Shown one piece after another: positions 1-7,272 of a DNA stretch of 64,000 nt (the stretch's first letter is position 1; every line of letters starts with the position of its first letter). The stretch is from Leptospira wolffii serovar Khorat str. Khorat-H2 (GTDB lineage: Bacteria > Spirochaetota > Leptospiria > Leptospirales > Leptospiraceae). The translations under genes were made by a program, and so were the position numbers. The stretch spans positions 62,001 to 126,000 of the forward strand of contig NZ_AKWX02000020.1 of assembly GCF_000306115.2 (NCBI RefSeq), given 5' to 3'. Below the pieces are notes generated by a model. The model worked only from the letters and a program-made list of their open reading frames with translations. It did not search any database and was not told where the DNA came from.

Positions 1-69
1 ACATCCTCTTGTCCGAGTATAGGAAGAGAAAAAAGAACTAAGATAAGAAAACAAGATAGGGGCAGGGAT

Positions 70-89
70 AGGCGAAATCCGCCTTTTTT
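70..89 (+). terminator. Possible small intrinsic terminator
   Basis: AGGCG and CGCCT form a 5-bp stem around a 5-base loop at 70-84, followed by a T-run to 89. This has the shape of a weak rho-independent terminator for a plus-strand gene lying to the left of the window. The stem is short, so the call is tentative. Confidence 0.3.
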
Positions 90-225
90 GTAGGAAGACA
101 TTCACTAGCAAAGACACCCGAAATCGGAAAATGTCAAGCAGTGGAGAACCGGTTTGTAGGAAGAATGCCCCGAAAAAAGGGGCCTTAAGCGAGTCGGAGG
201 CCGAGGTCTTTACTCTTGTAGGAAC
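84..225. repeat. Three copies of a TTGTAGGAA motif in gene-free DNA
   Basis: TTGTAGGAAG occurs at 88-97 and 154-163, and TTGTAGGAAC at 216-225, spaced about 60-65 bp apart. The stretch 1-300 otherwise shows no gene in either strand. The copies share only about ten bases with dissimilar flanks, so they are not CRISPR units. They look like a short dispersed intergenic motif or parts of promoters. Confidence 0.4.
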
Positions 226-300
226 TTACCTAAAGCGTAAAGATCAGCGACCGTCCAACTCATAGTTCGAATCTAAAAAATCCGACTATGGGAGCGAAGT

Positions 301-675
301 TTAGGCTTTAGCCTTAGAAGCGGTTGCTTTGATAGTTTCCGCAACTTCGGAAAGCTTCGCCTTTACGGCTTCCAATTGTCCTTCAGGAACGCGTTTCTTG
401 ATTTCTTCGGAAATCTGGTTGTATTTCTCTACGATTTTACCGCGAGTCTCTTCGTAGTTCTTTCCGGCAACGGTAGAAACTTCTTTGATTTCGTTCAGAA
501 GTTTGTCTACGGATTCGCGGATTTTAACGGAAGCCTCGGAATTATCGGCTGCGCCCTTAGCGACCAATTCGCCGTAGGTTTTCTCCAAATCCACTTTTGC
601 TTTTTCCAGTCCTTCCTGGCCTGATTTCAGAAGACCGATTCCGGCGTTCAGAATGTCCAACAATTGCTTTTCCAT
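301..675 (-). CDS. Phasin-related protein, paralogue 1
   Basis: This 124-residue protein is almost wholly predicted alpha helix, rich in Lys, Glu and Ala, with no signal peptide or membrane segment. It matches the phasin-related proteins of Leptospira, which resemble the small amphipathic proteins that coat polyhydroxyalkanoate granules. A close paralogue is encoded at 5894-6274; the two share their opening residues (MEKQ-LDILNAG), a [11 protein letters not shown] block and GAADNSE. The ATG at 675 is preceded by AAGGAGAGATAA, a good ribosome site. Transcription should start from the promoter at 701-749. Granule binding is inferred from family resemblance; no PHA synthase gene is in this window, so the real cargo could be something else, for example polyphosphate or membrane. 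Confidence 0.8.
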   Translation of the reverse strand: MEKQLLDILNAGIGLLKSGQEGLEKAKVDLEKTYGELVAKGAADNSEASVKIRESVDKLLNEIKEVSTVAGKNYEETRGKIVEKYNQISEEIKKRVPEGQLEAVKAKLSEVAETIKATASKAKA

Positions 676-700
676 TTATCTCTCCTTTCTTCGGCCCAAC

Positions 701-749
701 TTTGTGCGCCGCACAAACCATCTATATTGCAGCGCACAAAACGGGTCAA
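701..749 (-). promoter_or_regulatory. Phasin 1 promoter with palindromic operator
   Basis: Read on the minus strand, TTGACC (744-749) and TATAGA (721-726) are separated by 17 bases, a good -35/-10 pair. The spacer carries TTTGTGC. A perfect palindrome, TTTGTGCG-C-CGCACAAA, lies at 701-717, 3 bp after the -10 and over the expected start site. The same arrangement recurs before the second phasin gene (6297-6344). The layout suggests a repressor that blocks polymerase, possibly PhaR-like; that identity is inferred. Confidence 0.7.
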
Positions 750-815
750 TCCAGAATTGAAAAAAAGGAGAAAAAAAGAAAAAATTTCCCCGAGAAGAAT
801 AGGGAGCAATTCCCT

Positions 816-1556
816 CTATTTCACGCTTGGATAGTGCAGATCCATTTCCTCCAACGCCTTGCGTAGATACCGAGCCACTAAATAGTCCCGATACCATTTC
901 TTATCCGCAGGCAGAATCTCCCAATTGCAAGGAGACTTGGAATTCTTGAACACGAATTCGTAAGCCTTCCAGTGTTCCTGGAAGAGTTTATGGGAATCCA
1001 GATCGCTCGGATCGAATTTCCACATTTTCTTGGGATCCTCTAGCCTCTCGTCGATCCTCTTCTTCTGCTCTTTTTTGGAGATATGTAGGAAGAATTTCAG
1101 AATCTTGGTATCGTTCTCATCCACTAGTAGTCTCTCGAAAGAATCCACCATCTCCAAACGACGAAGAATTCTTTCCTCCGAAAGGCTGTCCTTAACCAAA
1201 GGAACCAAAATATCCTCGTAATGAGAACGATTGAAAACCTGGATCATTCCTTTGGAGGGTGTAGCCTTATGGATCCTCCAAAGAAAATCGTAACTGGCCT
1301 CTTCTTCCGTAGGAACTTTCCAAGCCTTGCAGGTGCAACCCAAAGGATTCAGAGCGGTAAATAGCTTCTTTACCGTCCCGTCTTTACCGGAAGCGTCCAC
1401 TCCCTGTAAGATAACCAGTAAGGATTTTTTCCGACTCGCGAAAAGGCGGGTCTGGAGTTCCGCGATTTTTTCCAGGTCTTCGGCCTTGTCCGCTTCGGCC
1501 TTATCCTTATCGATGTCTTCCGGTGGTTCTGTGGAGAGTTCCGACAAATTTATCAT
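816..1556 (-). CDS. ppk2: Polyphosphate kinase 2 family protein
   Basis: PPK2 enzymes move phosphate between polyphosphate and nucleoside mono- or diphosphates, making ATP or GTP from polyP. The 246-residue length suits a single-domain PPK2. A Walker A loop, GVDASGKDG, sits at residues 52-60, and the family motif FNRSHYEDIL follows in the middle of the protein, with a basic lid region after it. Which nucleotide is used (class I, II or III) cannot be decided from sequence alone. The gene starts 7 bp after the DUF2804 gene ends, so the two are probably one transcript. Phasin genes lie nearby, so this is a plausible storage-granule neighbourhood, but no direct link is shown. Confidence 0.9.
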   Translation of the reverse strand: MINLSELSTEPPEDIDKDKAEADKAEDLEKIAELQTRLFASRKKSLLVILQGVDASGKDGTVKKLFTALNPLGCTCKAWKVPTEEEASYDFLWRIHKATPSKGMIQVFNRSHYEDILVPLVKDSLSEERILRRLEMVDSFERLLVDENDTKILKFFLHISKKEQKKRIDERLEDPKKMWKFDPSDLDSHKLFQEHWKAYEFVFKNSKSPCNWEILPADKKWYRDYLVARYLRKALEEMDLHYPSVK

Positions 1557-1563
1557 TTTAGTC

Positions 1564-2583
1564 TTACCAACGAGCCGTATGATTCTCGGCCCAGCCCTGT
1601 CCTTTTTCTATCCTAAATTCGGATTTGCCGATGCGAAGCACTCCTTCGAAGCTTCCGATCATTTGATCCACTCTGGATGCGATAATTCCCACATTCGAAA
1701 CCGCCTTTCTGTGGAAATCGGGTGTCAATACCAGTTCCACCGCTTTGCTCTCTTTGGAATAAATCACCCAAGGCTTTTCCGGATTTTTTTTGTCGAATTC
1801 GAAAGCGACTACGGAAGGAATCTTGTAAATTCTTCCGTTGATGAGTAACGCATTTTCCGTGGTTCCGGTTCCGTCCGTCCAGCCTCCGCCCAGATTCACT
1901 CCGTACACTTCGTTTCCGCCTGGACGATAGGACATGGATGCCCAATTCCATTTCGTAGAATATGGCCAGATCCCTCTTCCGAAATCCAAAACTCCGAAAG
2001 AAGTCTTGGGTTGGAAGGTATGGGTTTTACCCGGGACCTTAACCGTTCCTTGGGCTCCGAGGCCGAATAGTTTATGAGTAAATTGGAATCTTCGACTGCT
2101 CCAAGGAACCGTAACGTTCAGACTTTCCCAATTTTCGGGAACTTGCAGTTTTAAATCCGCCTGAATGGATTTTTTGCTTCCGGACATAAAATCCACTTTT
2201 ATAATATAATCCCCGTCTTCATTCGTCTGGAATCGGAGGAACCCGTTCTTGCCCTCGTATGTGGCGTTATTCGCAACCGTTTGCCCGAGCATGGTCCCGC
2301 TCCCGAATGGAGTGAGAAGGGTGCTTTCCACGAATTCTCCGGTTTTACGATCCAACCAATAGCAGAAGATCACTCCCGCATAGTCCACATCCGAAACCGT
2401 AAACGAGGCCAGAAATTCCTCATCGTAAAAACACCAATAATTCCATTTTTTCTTACGAAGCCAGTTGCCTTTCAGATTGCATCTATGCAAGGGACTCTTG
2501 GACCAACCGATCGCATTTCGATTCAATTTACCGTTCGGGTCGCAGAGATTGGTCAGCTGTTGGATTTCTGTTTCAAGATTCAT
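1564..2583 (-). CDS. DUF2804 domain-containing protein
   Basis: This 339-residue protein matches DUF2804, a family of unknown function found in bacteria and some eukaryotes. Typical features are the aromatic-rich stretch [20 protein letters not shown] region near residues 200-220, followed by [14 protein letters not shown] and a C-terminal Trp-rich end. It has no signal peptide or membrane helix and is rich in beta strand, so a lipocalin- or jelly-roll-like fold is plausible but unproven. It lies immediately upstream of the PPK2 gene on the same strand, with 7 bp between them, and 49 bp downstream of the MocR-type gene. No catalytic role should be assigned. Confidence 0.8.
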   Translation of the reverse strand: MNLETEIQQLTNLCDPNGKLNRNAIGWSKSPLHRCNLKGNWLRKKKWNYWCFYDEEFLASFTVSDVDYAGVIFCYWLDRKTGEFVESTLLTPFGSGTMLGQTVANNATYEGKNGFLRFQTNEDGDYIIKVDFMSGSKKSIQADLKLQVPENWESLNVTVPWSSRRFQFTHKLFGLGAQGTVKVPGKTHTFQPKTSFGVLDFGRGIWPYSTKWNWASMSYRPGGNEVYGVNLGGGWTDGTGTTENALLINGRIYKIPSVVAFEFDKKNPEKPWVIYSKESKAVELVLTPDFHRKAVSNVGIIASRVDQMIGSFEGVLRIGKSEFRIEKGQGWAENHTARW

Positions 2584-2632
2584 ATTTCGAAAGACAATAA
2601 TTCGGATCGTTTCGAAACCTCAATTCATAAAA

Positions 2633-4057
2633 CTAAATTTCCCGGGCAATTTTTCCCAAGGTTTGGATAGCCGACTGCGCTCTAGGTCCCCTCTCTATCC
2701 CTGCGTTAATCCTGAAATGATTTATATATTTTCCGGATAGAGAGAAAAGGTTACCCGGAACCAAACTGATCTTTTTCTTGGCCGCTTGGAAGCGAAGAAT
2801 CCTAGAATCCTTTCCCTTAGGAAGTTCTATCCAAAGTAGGAACCCGCCCTTGGGAATCGGTACATTGGTTCCTTTCGGAAAATATTCTAGAAAAGAATCC
2901 GCAAAGGAAAGAACCGATCCGCTTAACTTTCTTCTAAAATCGCGCAGATGTCTCTCATGAGATAAGGAACCGATAAAAAAAGCGGCCGCCATCTGAGGCA
3001 AAGTAGGAAGAGCTATGGATTCGGCAAGACGCTGGGATCTGGCCTTTTCTATCCGGGTCTTTCCGGAAATCATCCAGCCGATTCTCAAACCGGGGCTTAC
3101 CGATTTGGAGAGTGAGGAGACTTGGGTAACGATTCTATCCTTATCTAACGACAACAAAGAAGAAGGTCTAGGTCCGGGAGAATGTTGCAATTCTCCATAG
3201 ATATCGTCCTCCAAGATTTCCACACCGTAGCGAGCGGAAATTTTAAGTAATTCTTTCTTGGCATCCAAGGGCATGAGACTTCCACTCGGGTTGGAGAATG
3301 TAGGAATTGTGACCAGGATTTTAGGGGATTCCTTTTTGATCACTGATTCGTAGGAGCCCAGATCCAAACCTGTATAAGGATTTGTCGGAATTTCTATGGC
3401 CTGAACTTTCAATTTGCTTAATATTTGATAGAGAATAAAATGCAATGGCGACTCCACTGCCACCTTGTCTCCCGGCTTGGTTGCCAGACTCAACGCGGTA
3501 TAAGCCGCTTCGCTGCATCCCAGGGTGATAAATACCTCGTCCGGAGATACTCTTCTCTCCCTACCGGAAGAGCGGACCGCGATTTTTTTCCTCAGTTCGA
3601 AAACTCCTGCGGTGTCGGCGTACTTATAAAGCATAGGGTCCTTTAAGGATTCCTTATACGCTTTTTGAAGTGCCGCGAAAGGCAGATATTGATCGTCCGG
3701 AACGGCAGCGCCAAAAGAAACGAAACCCGGATCCGCCAATTCCGATAGCAGACTACTTACCTCGTCGGGAACACCGGGATTCGGGACCCGAACGGGCTTT
3801 TCCAATTTATACTCGGTTAAAGATTCGAGCCTGGGAATCACAAAAAAACCGGATCGTTCCCTTCCTAAAATGAAGCCCCTCTCTTGAAGGATCCCAAAGG
3901 CTTCCACCGCCGTGGAAAGATTACATTCCTCCAAACTGCAAATCCTACGTAAGGAGGGAAGCTTGCTTCCAGGAGGGAATTCTCCCGATTGTATACGCTG
4001 AATAAGCGAATTCGCTATTTTAGAATATTTTGTGCCGGAGCCATCTGTATCGGTCAT
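2633..4057 (-). CDS. MocR-type regulator: GntR DNA-binding domain fused to aminotransferase
   Basis: The protein joins an N-terminal winged helix of the GntR type (about residues 8-75 from the chosen start) to a fold-type I PLP aminotransferase domain. The PLP-binding lysine lies in SSLSKSVSPGLRIGW, near residue 320. MocR proteins use PLP or an amino-acid adduct as signal; known members control PLP synthesis (PdxR) or GABA use (GabR). The ATG at 4057 (MTDTDGSG) is preferred over 4129, because the longer form would run across the divergent gene's start and adds residues unlike any GntR domain. The divergent aminotransferase at 4117 is the natural target, and repeated CTGTAT hexamers lie between them. 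The effector is unknown. Confidence 0.88.
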   Translation of the reverse strand: MTDTDGSGTKYSKIANSLIQRIQSGEFPPGSKLPSLRRICSLEECNLSTAVEAFGILQERGFILGRERSGFFVIPRLESLTEYKLEKPVRVPNPGVPDEVSSLLSELADPGFVSFGAAVPDDQYLPFAALQKAYKESLKDPMLYKYADTAGVFELRKKIAVRSSGRERRVSPDEVFITLGCSEAAYTALSLATKPGDKVAVESPLHFILYQILSKLKVQAIEIPTNPYTGLDLGSYESVIKKESPKILVTIPTFSNPSGSLMPLDAKKELLKISARYGVEILEDDIYGELQHSPGPRPSSLLSLDKDRIVTQVSSLSKSVSPGLRIGWMISGKTRIEKARSQRLAESIALPTLPQMAAAFFIGSLSHERHLRDFRRKLSGSVLSFADSFLEYFPKGTNVPIPKGGFLLWIELPKGKDSRILRFQAAKKKISLVPGNLFSLSGKYINHFRINAGIERGPRAQSAIQTLGKIAREI

Positions 4058-4101
4058 AAAATCAAATTCTGTATCTGTATTGGTCTCCCGAATTACTGTA
4101 T
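4045..4101. promoter_or_regulatory. Four CTGTAT direct repeats between divergent MocR and aminotransferase genes
   Basis: CTGTAT occurs at 4045-4050, 4069-4074, 4075-4080 and 4096-4101. The first lies within the first codons of the MocR gene and the last just before the aminotransferase start. MocR-family regulators such as GabR and PdxR bind direct repeats in divergent promoters, so these are candidate operator half-sites. Binding is inferred. Confidence 0.5.
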
Positions 4102-4116
4102 AACATAAGAATCGAT

Positions 4117-5328
4117 ATGGGCAAGACAATTACGGAAAAGAACGGAAAGGATTCTTTTAGAGCATCTCTTAGGGTGAGTCGTACCCCCGCCTCGGTGACT
4201 CGGGAGATATTGAAAGTCATAGATGCGCCTAACGTAATTTCTTTTGCAGGAGGATTACCCGACGATTCCCTATTTCCATTAGAAGAATTGACGGAGATCT
4301 TCCGAGACTCCGTATCCCGAAAGGGTTCCAAGCTATTCCAATATACGGAAACCCAAGGACATCCGGAATTAAGGGCATGGATCTCGGAAAAATATTATCC
4401 CGGGTCTTCCCCCGAAGAAATCATACTCGTCAACGGTTCTCAACAGGGTTTGGATCTGGTCGCACGTTACTTCCTGGAGGAAGGTTCCCCTATTCTATTG
4501 GAAAGGCCGAGCTATCTGGGGGCGATCCAGGTATTCTCCTCTTATTCTCCCGAGTTTTTAGGAATCGATTACGGACAAGAAGGTCCGGATCCCCAGGCAA
4601 TGGATGCGTTATTGGAAGATTCGACCGAAAAACCTAAATTCTTTTATTGTATTCCTGATTTTCAAAATCCATCGGGATATTCCTATTCCTCGGCGGTTCG
4701 AGAACGAATCGCTAGTATCTGCAAAAAGCATAATGTTCCTATTATAGAAGATATGGCGTATAGGGAATTGGACTTCGACGGAAATATTCCGATTTCTTTA
4801 TCCAGACTCGGTCCGGAAAATACGATTTCGGTGGGAACATTCTCCAAAACACTTGCGCCTGCATTGAGAGTAGGATGGATCAAGGCACCCAAAAGGATCC
4901 TGAAAGATCTGACCGTCCAGAAACAATCGATGGATTTACATTCTCCGACTTTGAATCAGGAATTAGTATACGGATTTGTATCTTCTTCTAAGTATGAAGA
5001 ACATTTATCTTTAATCCGAAGTGTTTATAGTAAAAAAGCGATTCATACATTTTCTTGTTTAAAGAATAATTTTGGAGATTCAATTCCATTACAAATTTCT
5101 AAGGGCGGGTTATTCTATTGGTTGGAGTTCGCGCAAGAGATCAACACGGATCTACTCTTCCAAAAATGTTTAGAGAAGGGACTCGCTACAGTTCCGGGAT
5201 CTTCTTTCTATGTTGGAAACCCAAAGAGAAATCATCTTAGATGGAATTTCTCCAATGCTTCTGAAGAGGAAACGAAAACAGGAGTAGAAAGATTATTTGC
5301 AGTTTATAAAGAAATGACCGGAGTGTAA
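4117..5328 (+). CDS. PLP-dependent aminotransferase, LysN/aminoadipate-like
   Basis: This 403-residue fold-type I aminotransferase resembles the LysN, kynurenine and 2-aminoadipate aminotransferase group. Visible landmarks are ISFAGGLPDD near residue 41, NGSQQGLDL at 106, NPSGYSYS at 184 and the PLP-binding lysine K244 in SVGTFSKTLAPALRVGW. The substrate cannot be read from sequence; branched-chain, aromatic or aminoadipate substrates are possible. It is divergent from the MocR gene with about 60 bp between the two starts, and is probably controlled by it. From about 4920 the gene turns clearly more A+T-rich, with many TTA, AAT and TCT codons, unlike its first two thirds and its left-hand neighbours. 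Confidence 0.9.
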   Translation: MGKTITEKNGKDSFRASLRVSRTPASVTREILKVIDAPNVISFAGGLPDDSLFPLEELTEIFRDSVSRKGSKLFQYTETQGHPELRAWISEKYYPGSSPEEIILVNGSQQGLDLVARYFLEEGSPILLERPSYLGAIQVFSSYSPEFLGIDYGQEGPDPQAMDALLEDSTEKPKFFYCIPDFQNPSGYSYSSAVRERIASICKKHNVPIIEDMAYRELDFDGNIPISLSRLGPENTISVGTFSKTLAPALRVGWIKAPKRILKDLTVQKQSMDLHSPTLNQELVYGFVSSSKYEEHLSLIRSVYSKKAIHTFSCLKNNFGDSIPLQISKGGLFYWLEFAQEINTDLLFQKCLEKGLATVPGSSFYVGNPKRNHLRWNFSNASEEETKTGVERLFAVYKEMTGV

Positions 5329-5405
5329 GAACTTCTTTCTTAAGAGCGTGATTTTGATTGCGAATTTTCATCCGAGGAGATAAGATCCTTCTCCAAGGTG
5401 CTAAA

Positions 5406-5813
5406 ATGTCGGATCACATTTCAGTCCCAGAAACAATTCTATCCAAACTCAGACTGATCTGTTCGGATCTTCCGGAAGCTTATGAAGAACAGGCTTGGAT
5501 CGGAACTCGTTGGTGTATCAAAAAGAAAAACTTTGCACATATTCTGATGTTGCAGAACGGTTATCCTCCTGCTTATGCAAAGGCTTCCGGCTTGGAAGGA
5601 ATTGCCTGTTTATTAACTTTTCGATTTTCTCACAGGAAGTTAGATGCTTCTCGTTTTAAGCAATATCCTTTTTTCAAACCGGTTTGGTGGGAGGATATCA
5701 TTGGACTCGTGATCGATGATGAGACCGATTGGGATGGACTAGAAATTCTGTTAAAAGAAAGTTATTGCCAGCTTGCGCCTAAGAAATTGGCGGAAAGAGT
5801 GATCCGCCGTTAA
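5406..5813 (+). CDS. MmcQ/YjbR-family protein
   Basis: About 135 residues long, this protein resembles the MmcQ/YjbR family, small proteins with a double-wing fold first described as DNA-binding-like. The pattern seen is an early helical LSKLRLICSDLPEAYEE, a short IGTRWCIKKKNFAHI strand pair and a C-terminal VIDDETDWDGLEILLKESYCQLAPKKLAE segment, where the family carries its D-W-E and the helix ending in APKKLA. The ATG at 5406 (MSDHIS) gives a family-length protein; an upstream start at 5358 would add an unsupported basic tail. It follows the aminotransferase by 77 bp and shares its A+T-rich composition. Its molecular role is not established. Confidence 0.72.
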   Translation: MSDHISVPETILSKLRLICSDLPEAYEEQAWIGTRWCIKKKNFAHILMLQNGYPPAYAKASGLEGIACLLTFRFSHRKLDASRFKQYPFFKPVWWEDIIGLVIDDETDWDGLEILLKESYCQLAPKKLAERVIRR

Positions 5814-5839
5814 AGTTTGATCGGTTAGAATAAGAACGA

Positions 5840-5869
5840 AAAAATTGTCGGCGGGAGAATTTCCCGCCG
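5840..5869 (-). terminator. Intrinsic terminator after phasin 2
   Basis: CGGCGGGA (5849-5856) and TCCCGCCG (5862-5869) make a perfect 8-bp stem with a 5-base loop. On the minus strand the stem is followed by ACAATTTTTT. It lies 24 bp beyond the stop of the phasin gene at 5894 and should end that transcript. Confidence 0.75.
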
Positions 5870-5893
5870 ATCGGGAGGTTCAAACGGCTGTGA

Positions 5894-6274
5894 TTAAGCG
5901 GTTTTTTTAGCGGGAGCTGCTTTAGGAGCTACGCTCTCCGTAACGCTGGTAAGTTTCGCCTTGATAGCCTCAATTTGCTCGGGAGAAACGATTTTTTTTG
6001 CTTCTTCCACGATTTGGTTGTAAACATCGAGAAACTTAACGCGGGTATCTTCGTATGTCTTGGTCGCTGCGGTAGAAACTTCCTTAGCTTCGTTAAGGAA
6101 TTTGTCTACGAACTCACGAACACGAACGGAAGACTCAGAATTGTCAGCTGCACCTTTAGCTGCGAGTTCTTGAAAACTCTTAGTAAAGTCTGCTTTCGCT
6201 TTTTCCAGTCCTTCTTGTCCGCTCTTAACGATACCGAGACCTGCGTTTAGGATATCTAGAATTTGTTTTTCCAT
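5894..6274 (-). CDS. Phasin-related protein, paralogue 2
   Basis: The paralogue of the protein at 301-675: about 126 residues, all-helical, rich in Lys, Ala and Glu, with the same opening (MEKQILDILNAG) and the [13 protein letters not shown] and GAADNSE blocks. Its tail ends in an Ala/Pro/Lys stretch (APKAAPAKKTA), as in several phasins. The ATG at 6274 is chosen because CAAGGAGCCACAA precedes it and because it aligns exactly with the paralogue's start; the longer reading from 6334 would extend through the promoter and operator. It appears to be a single-gene transcript with its own promoter (6297-6344) and terminator (5840-5869). A role at the surface of a storage granule is inferred from the family. 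Confidence 0.82.
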   Translation of the reverse strand: MEKQILDILNAGLGIVKSGQEGLEKAKADFTKSFQELAAKGAADNSESSVRVREFVDKFLNEAKEVSTAATKTYEDTRVKFLDVYNQIVEEAKKIVSPEQIEAIKAKLTSVTESVAPKAAPAKKTA

Positions 6275-6296
6275 TTGTGGCTCCTTGGGTGCGCCG

Positions 6297-6344
6297 TTGT
6301 GCGTCGCACAATCCTTTTGTAGTGCGCAGCACAAATACGGTCAA
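6297..6344 (-). promoter_or_regulatory. Phasin 2 promoter with palindromic operator
   Basis: On the minus strand TTGACC (6339-6344) and TACAAA (6316-6321) are 17 bases apart. The spacer contains TTTGTGCTGCGCA, and the palindrome TTGTGCG-T-CGCACAA sits at 6297-6311, 4 bp past the -10. Spacing and sequence match the phasin 1 promoter at 701-749 nearly base for base, which argues for a shared regulator. Confidence 0.72.
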
Positions 6345-6456
6345 GCGAAAAATGAAAAAATATTTCTAGCGGATTTTCCAACCATAATTGCCAATGCGAC
6401 GCACTTATGGCAGGATTTTACGGAAAAAAGAATGTATTCGGGGAAAACAAGGAGCC

Positions 6457-7194
6457 TTATTCCATTGCTCCTGCCTGGATCAGCATTTTTTCTATCTCCG
6501 AATTGCCTTTCAGCTTCGCGTAATCCAAAGCAGTTCTTCCGGTATTCCAAAGACCTGGACATCCCCCTTCGCAATTCGAATCCAAGGTATATCTTATGTT
6601 AACGTTCACTCCTCGAGAAAGAATGAGTCGAATCATTTCGGAATTTTCATAGATGACCGCGAGCATGAGAGGATTATTTCCCTCCATGGCCTGCTCTTCC
6701 AACTCCTTAGTTTGCGCCTCTCGGATTAATTTCTCCGCAATCCGATCCGAGTTTTTTTTCATTTCCGGATTTTCATCGCCTCTGGTAAGAATATTAGCTA
6801 AGCAACGCATACGATCCTGTCTGGCGACACGAAACTTGGCTCCGTTATCCAGAATATAGGAGATGATCTTAGGACTTGCATAGATACATGCGGTGTCCAA
6901 CGGATTCCCATAGCCGTCCTTACGATAACCGAACAGTTGGATCATCTCGACGTTATCCGTCTGCATAGCTAAACTATAAGCGGAACGATTCTTTGAATCC
7001 TTGCATAACGGATCTTCTCCACCTCCGAAGAGTTCCTTTGCGAGAGTGATGTCATCGTCTTCCAAAGCTTGCTGCAGATTGCTCTTTACGCCAGGAGTGC
7101 AAGGCATCGGTTTCGGGCGAGAACACTTATAAAGGGATAGAGCGGATCCGAATAATAAAATGCAAAGTAGAGAAATCGAGGCTGATTCTTTCAT
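6457..7194 (-). CDS. Exported ankyrin-repeat protein, possible lipoprotein
   Basis: A 245-residue protein with a hydrophobic N-terminus (about residues 5-22) ending in SLYKCS, which may be a relaxed spirochaetal lipobox with Cys24 as the lipidated residue. The mature part holds ankyrin-type repeats: one group around residues 45-115, containing LAKELFGGGEDPLCKDSKNR and a DTACIYASPKIISYILDNGA unit, and another around 170-245 with NPLMLAVIYENSEMIRLILS and TALDYAKLKGNSEIEKML. Ankyrin repeats bind other proteins; the partner is unknown. It stands alone between phasin 2 and the DUF115 gene. The lipobox is weaker than usual, so periplasmic secretion without lipid remains possible. Confidence 0.75.
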   Translation of the reverse strand: MKESASISLLCILLFGSALSLYKCSRPKPMPCTPGVKSNLQQALEDDDITLAKELFGGGEDPLCKDSKNRSAYSLAMQTDNVEMIQLFGYRKDGYGNPLDTACIYASPKIISYILDNGAKFRVARQDRMRCLANILTRGDENPEMKKNSDRIAEKLIREAQTKELEEQAMEGNNPLMLAVIYENSEMIRLILSRGVNVNIRYTLDSNCEGGCPGLWNTGRTALDYAKLKGNSEIEKMLIQAGAME

Positions 7195-7272
7195 GCGAAA
7201 CTTGTCTTCCCAAGTTTTTAAATCGAATTTGTATGACGAAAAAATTGCTTAGTCAAGCCGGAATACAAGGCT

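Noticed and set aside
84..225. CRISPR array
   Set aside because: The repeats are about ten bases, have no dyad, and the spacing and flanks do not resemble repeat-spacer units. No cas genes are present.
1327..1848. A 173-codon plus-strand frame
   Set aside because: It crosses the junction of the PPK2 and DUF2804 genes on the opposite strand and looks like a low-complexity serine-rich shadow.
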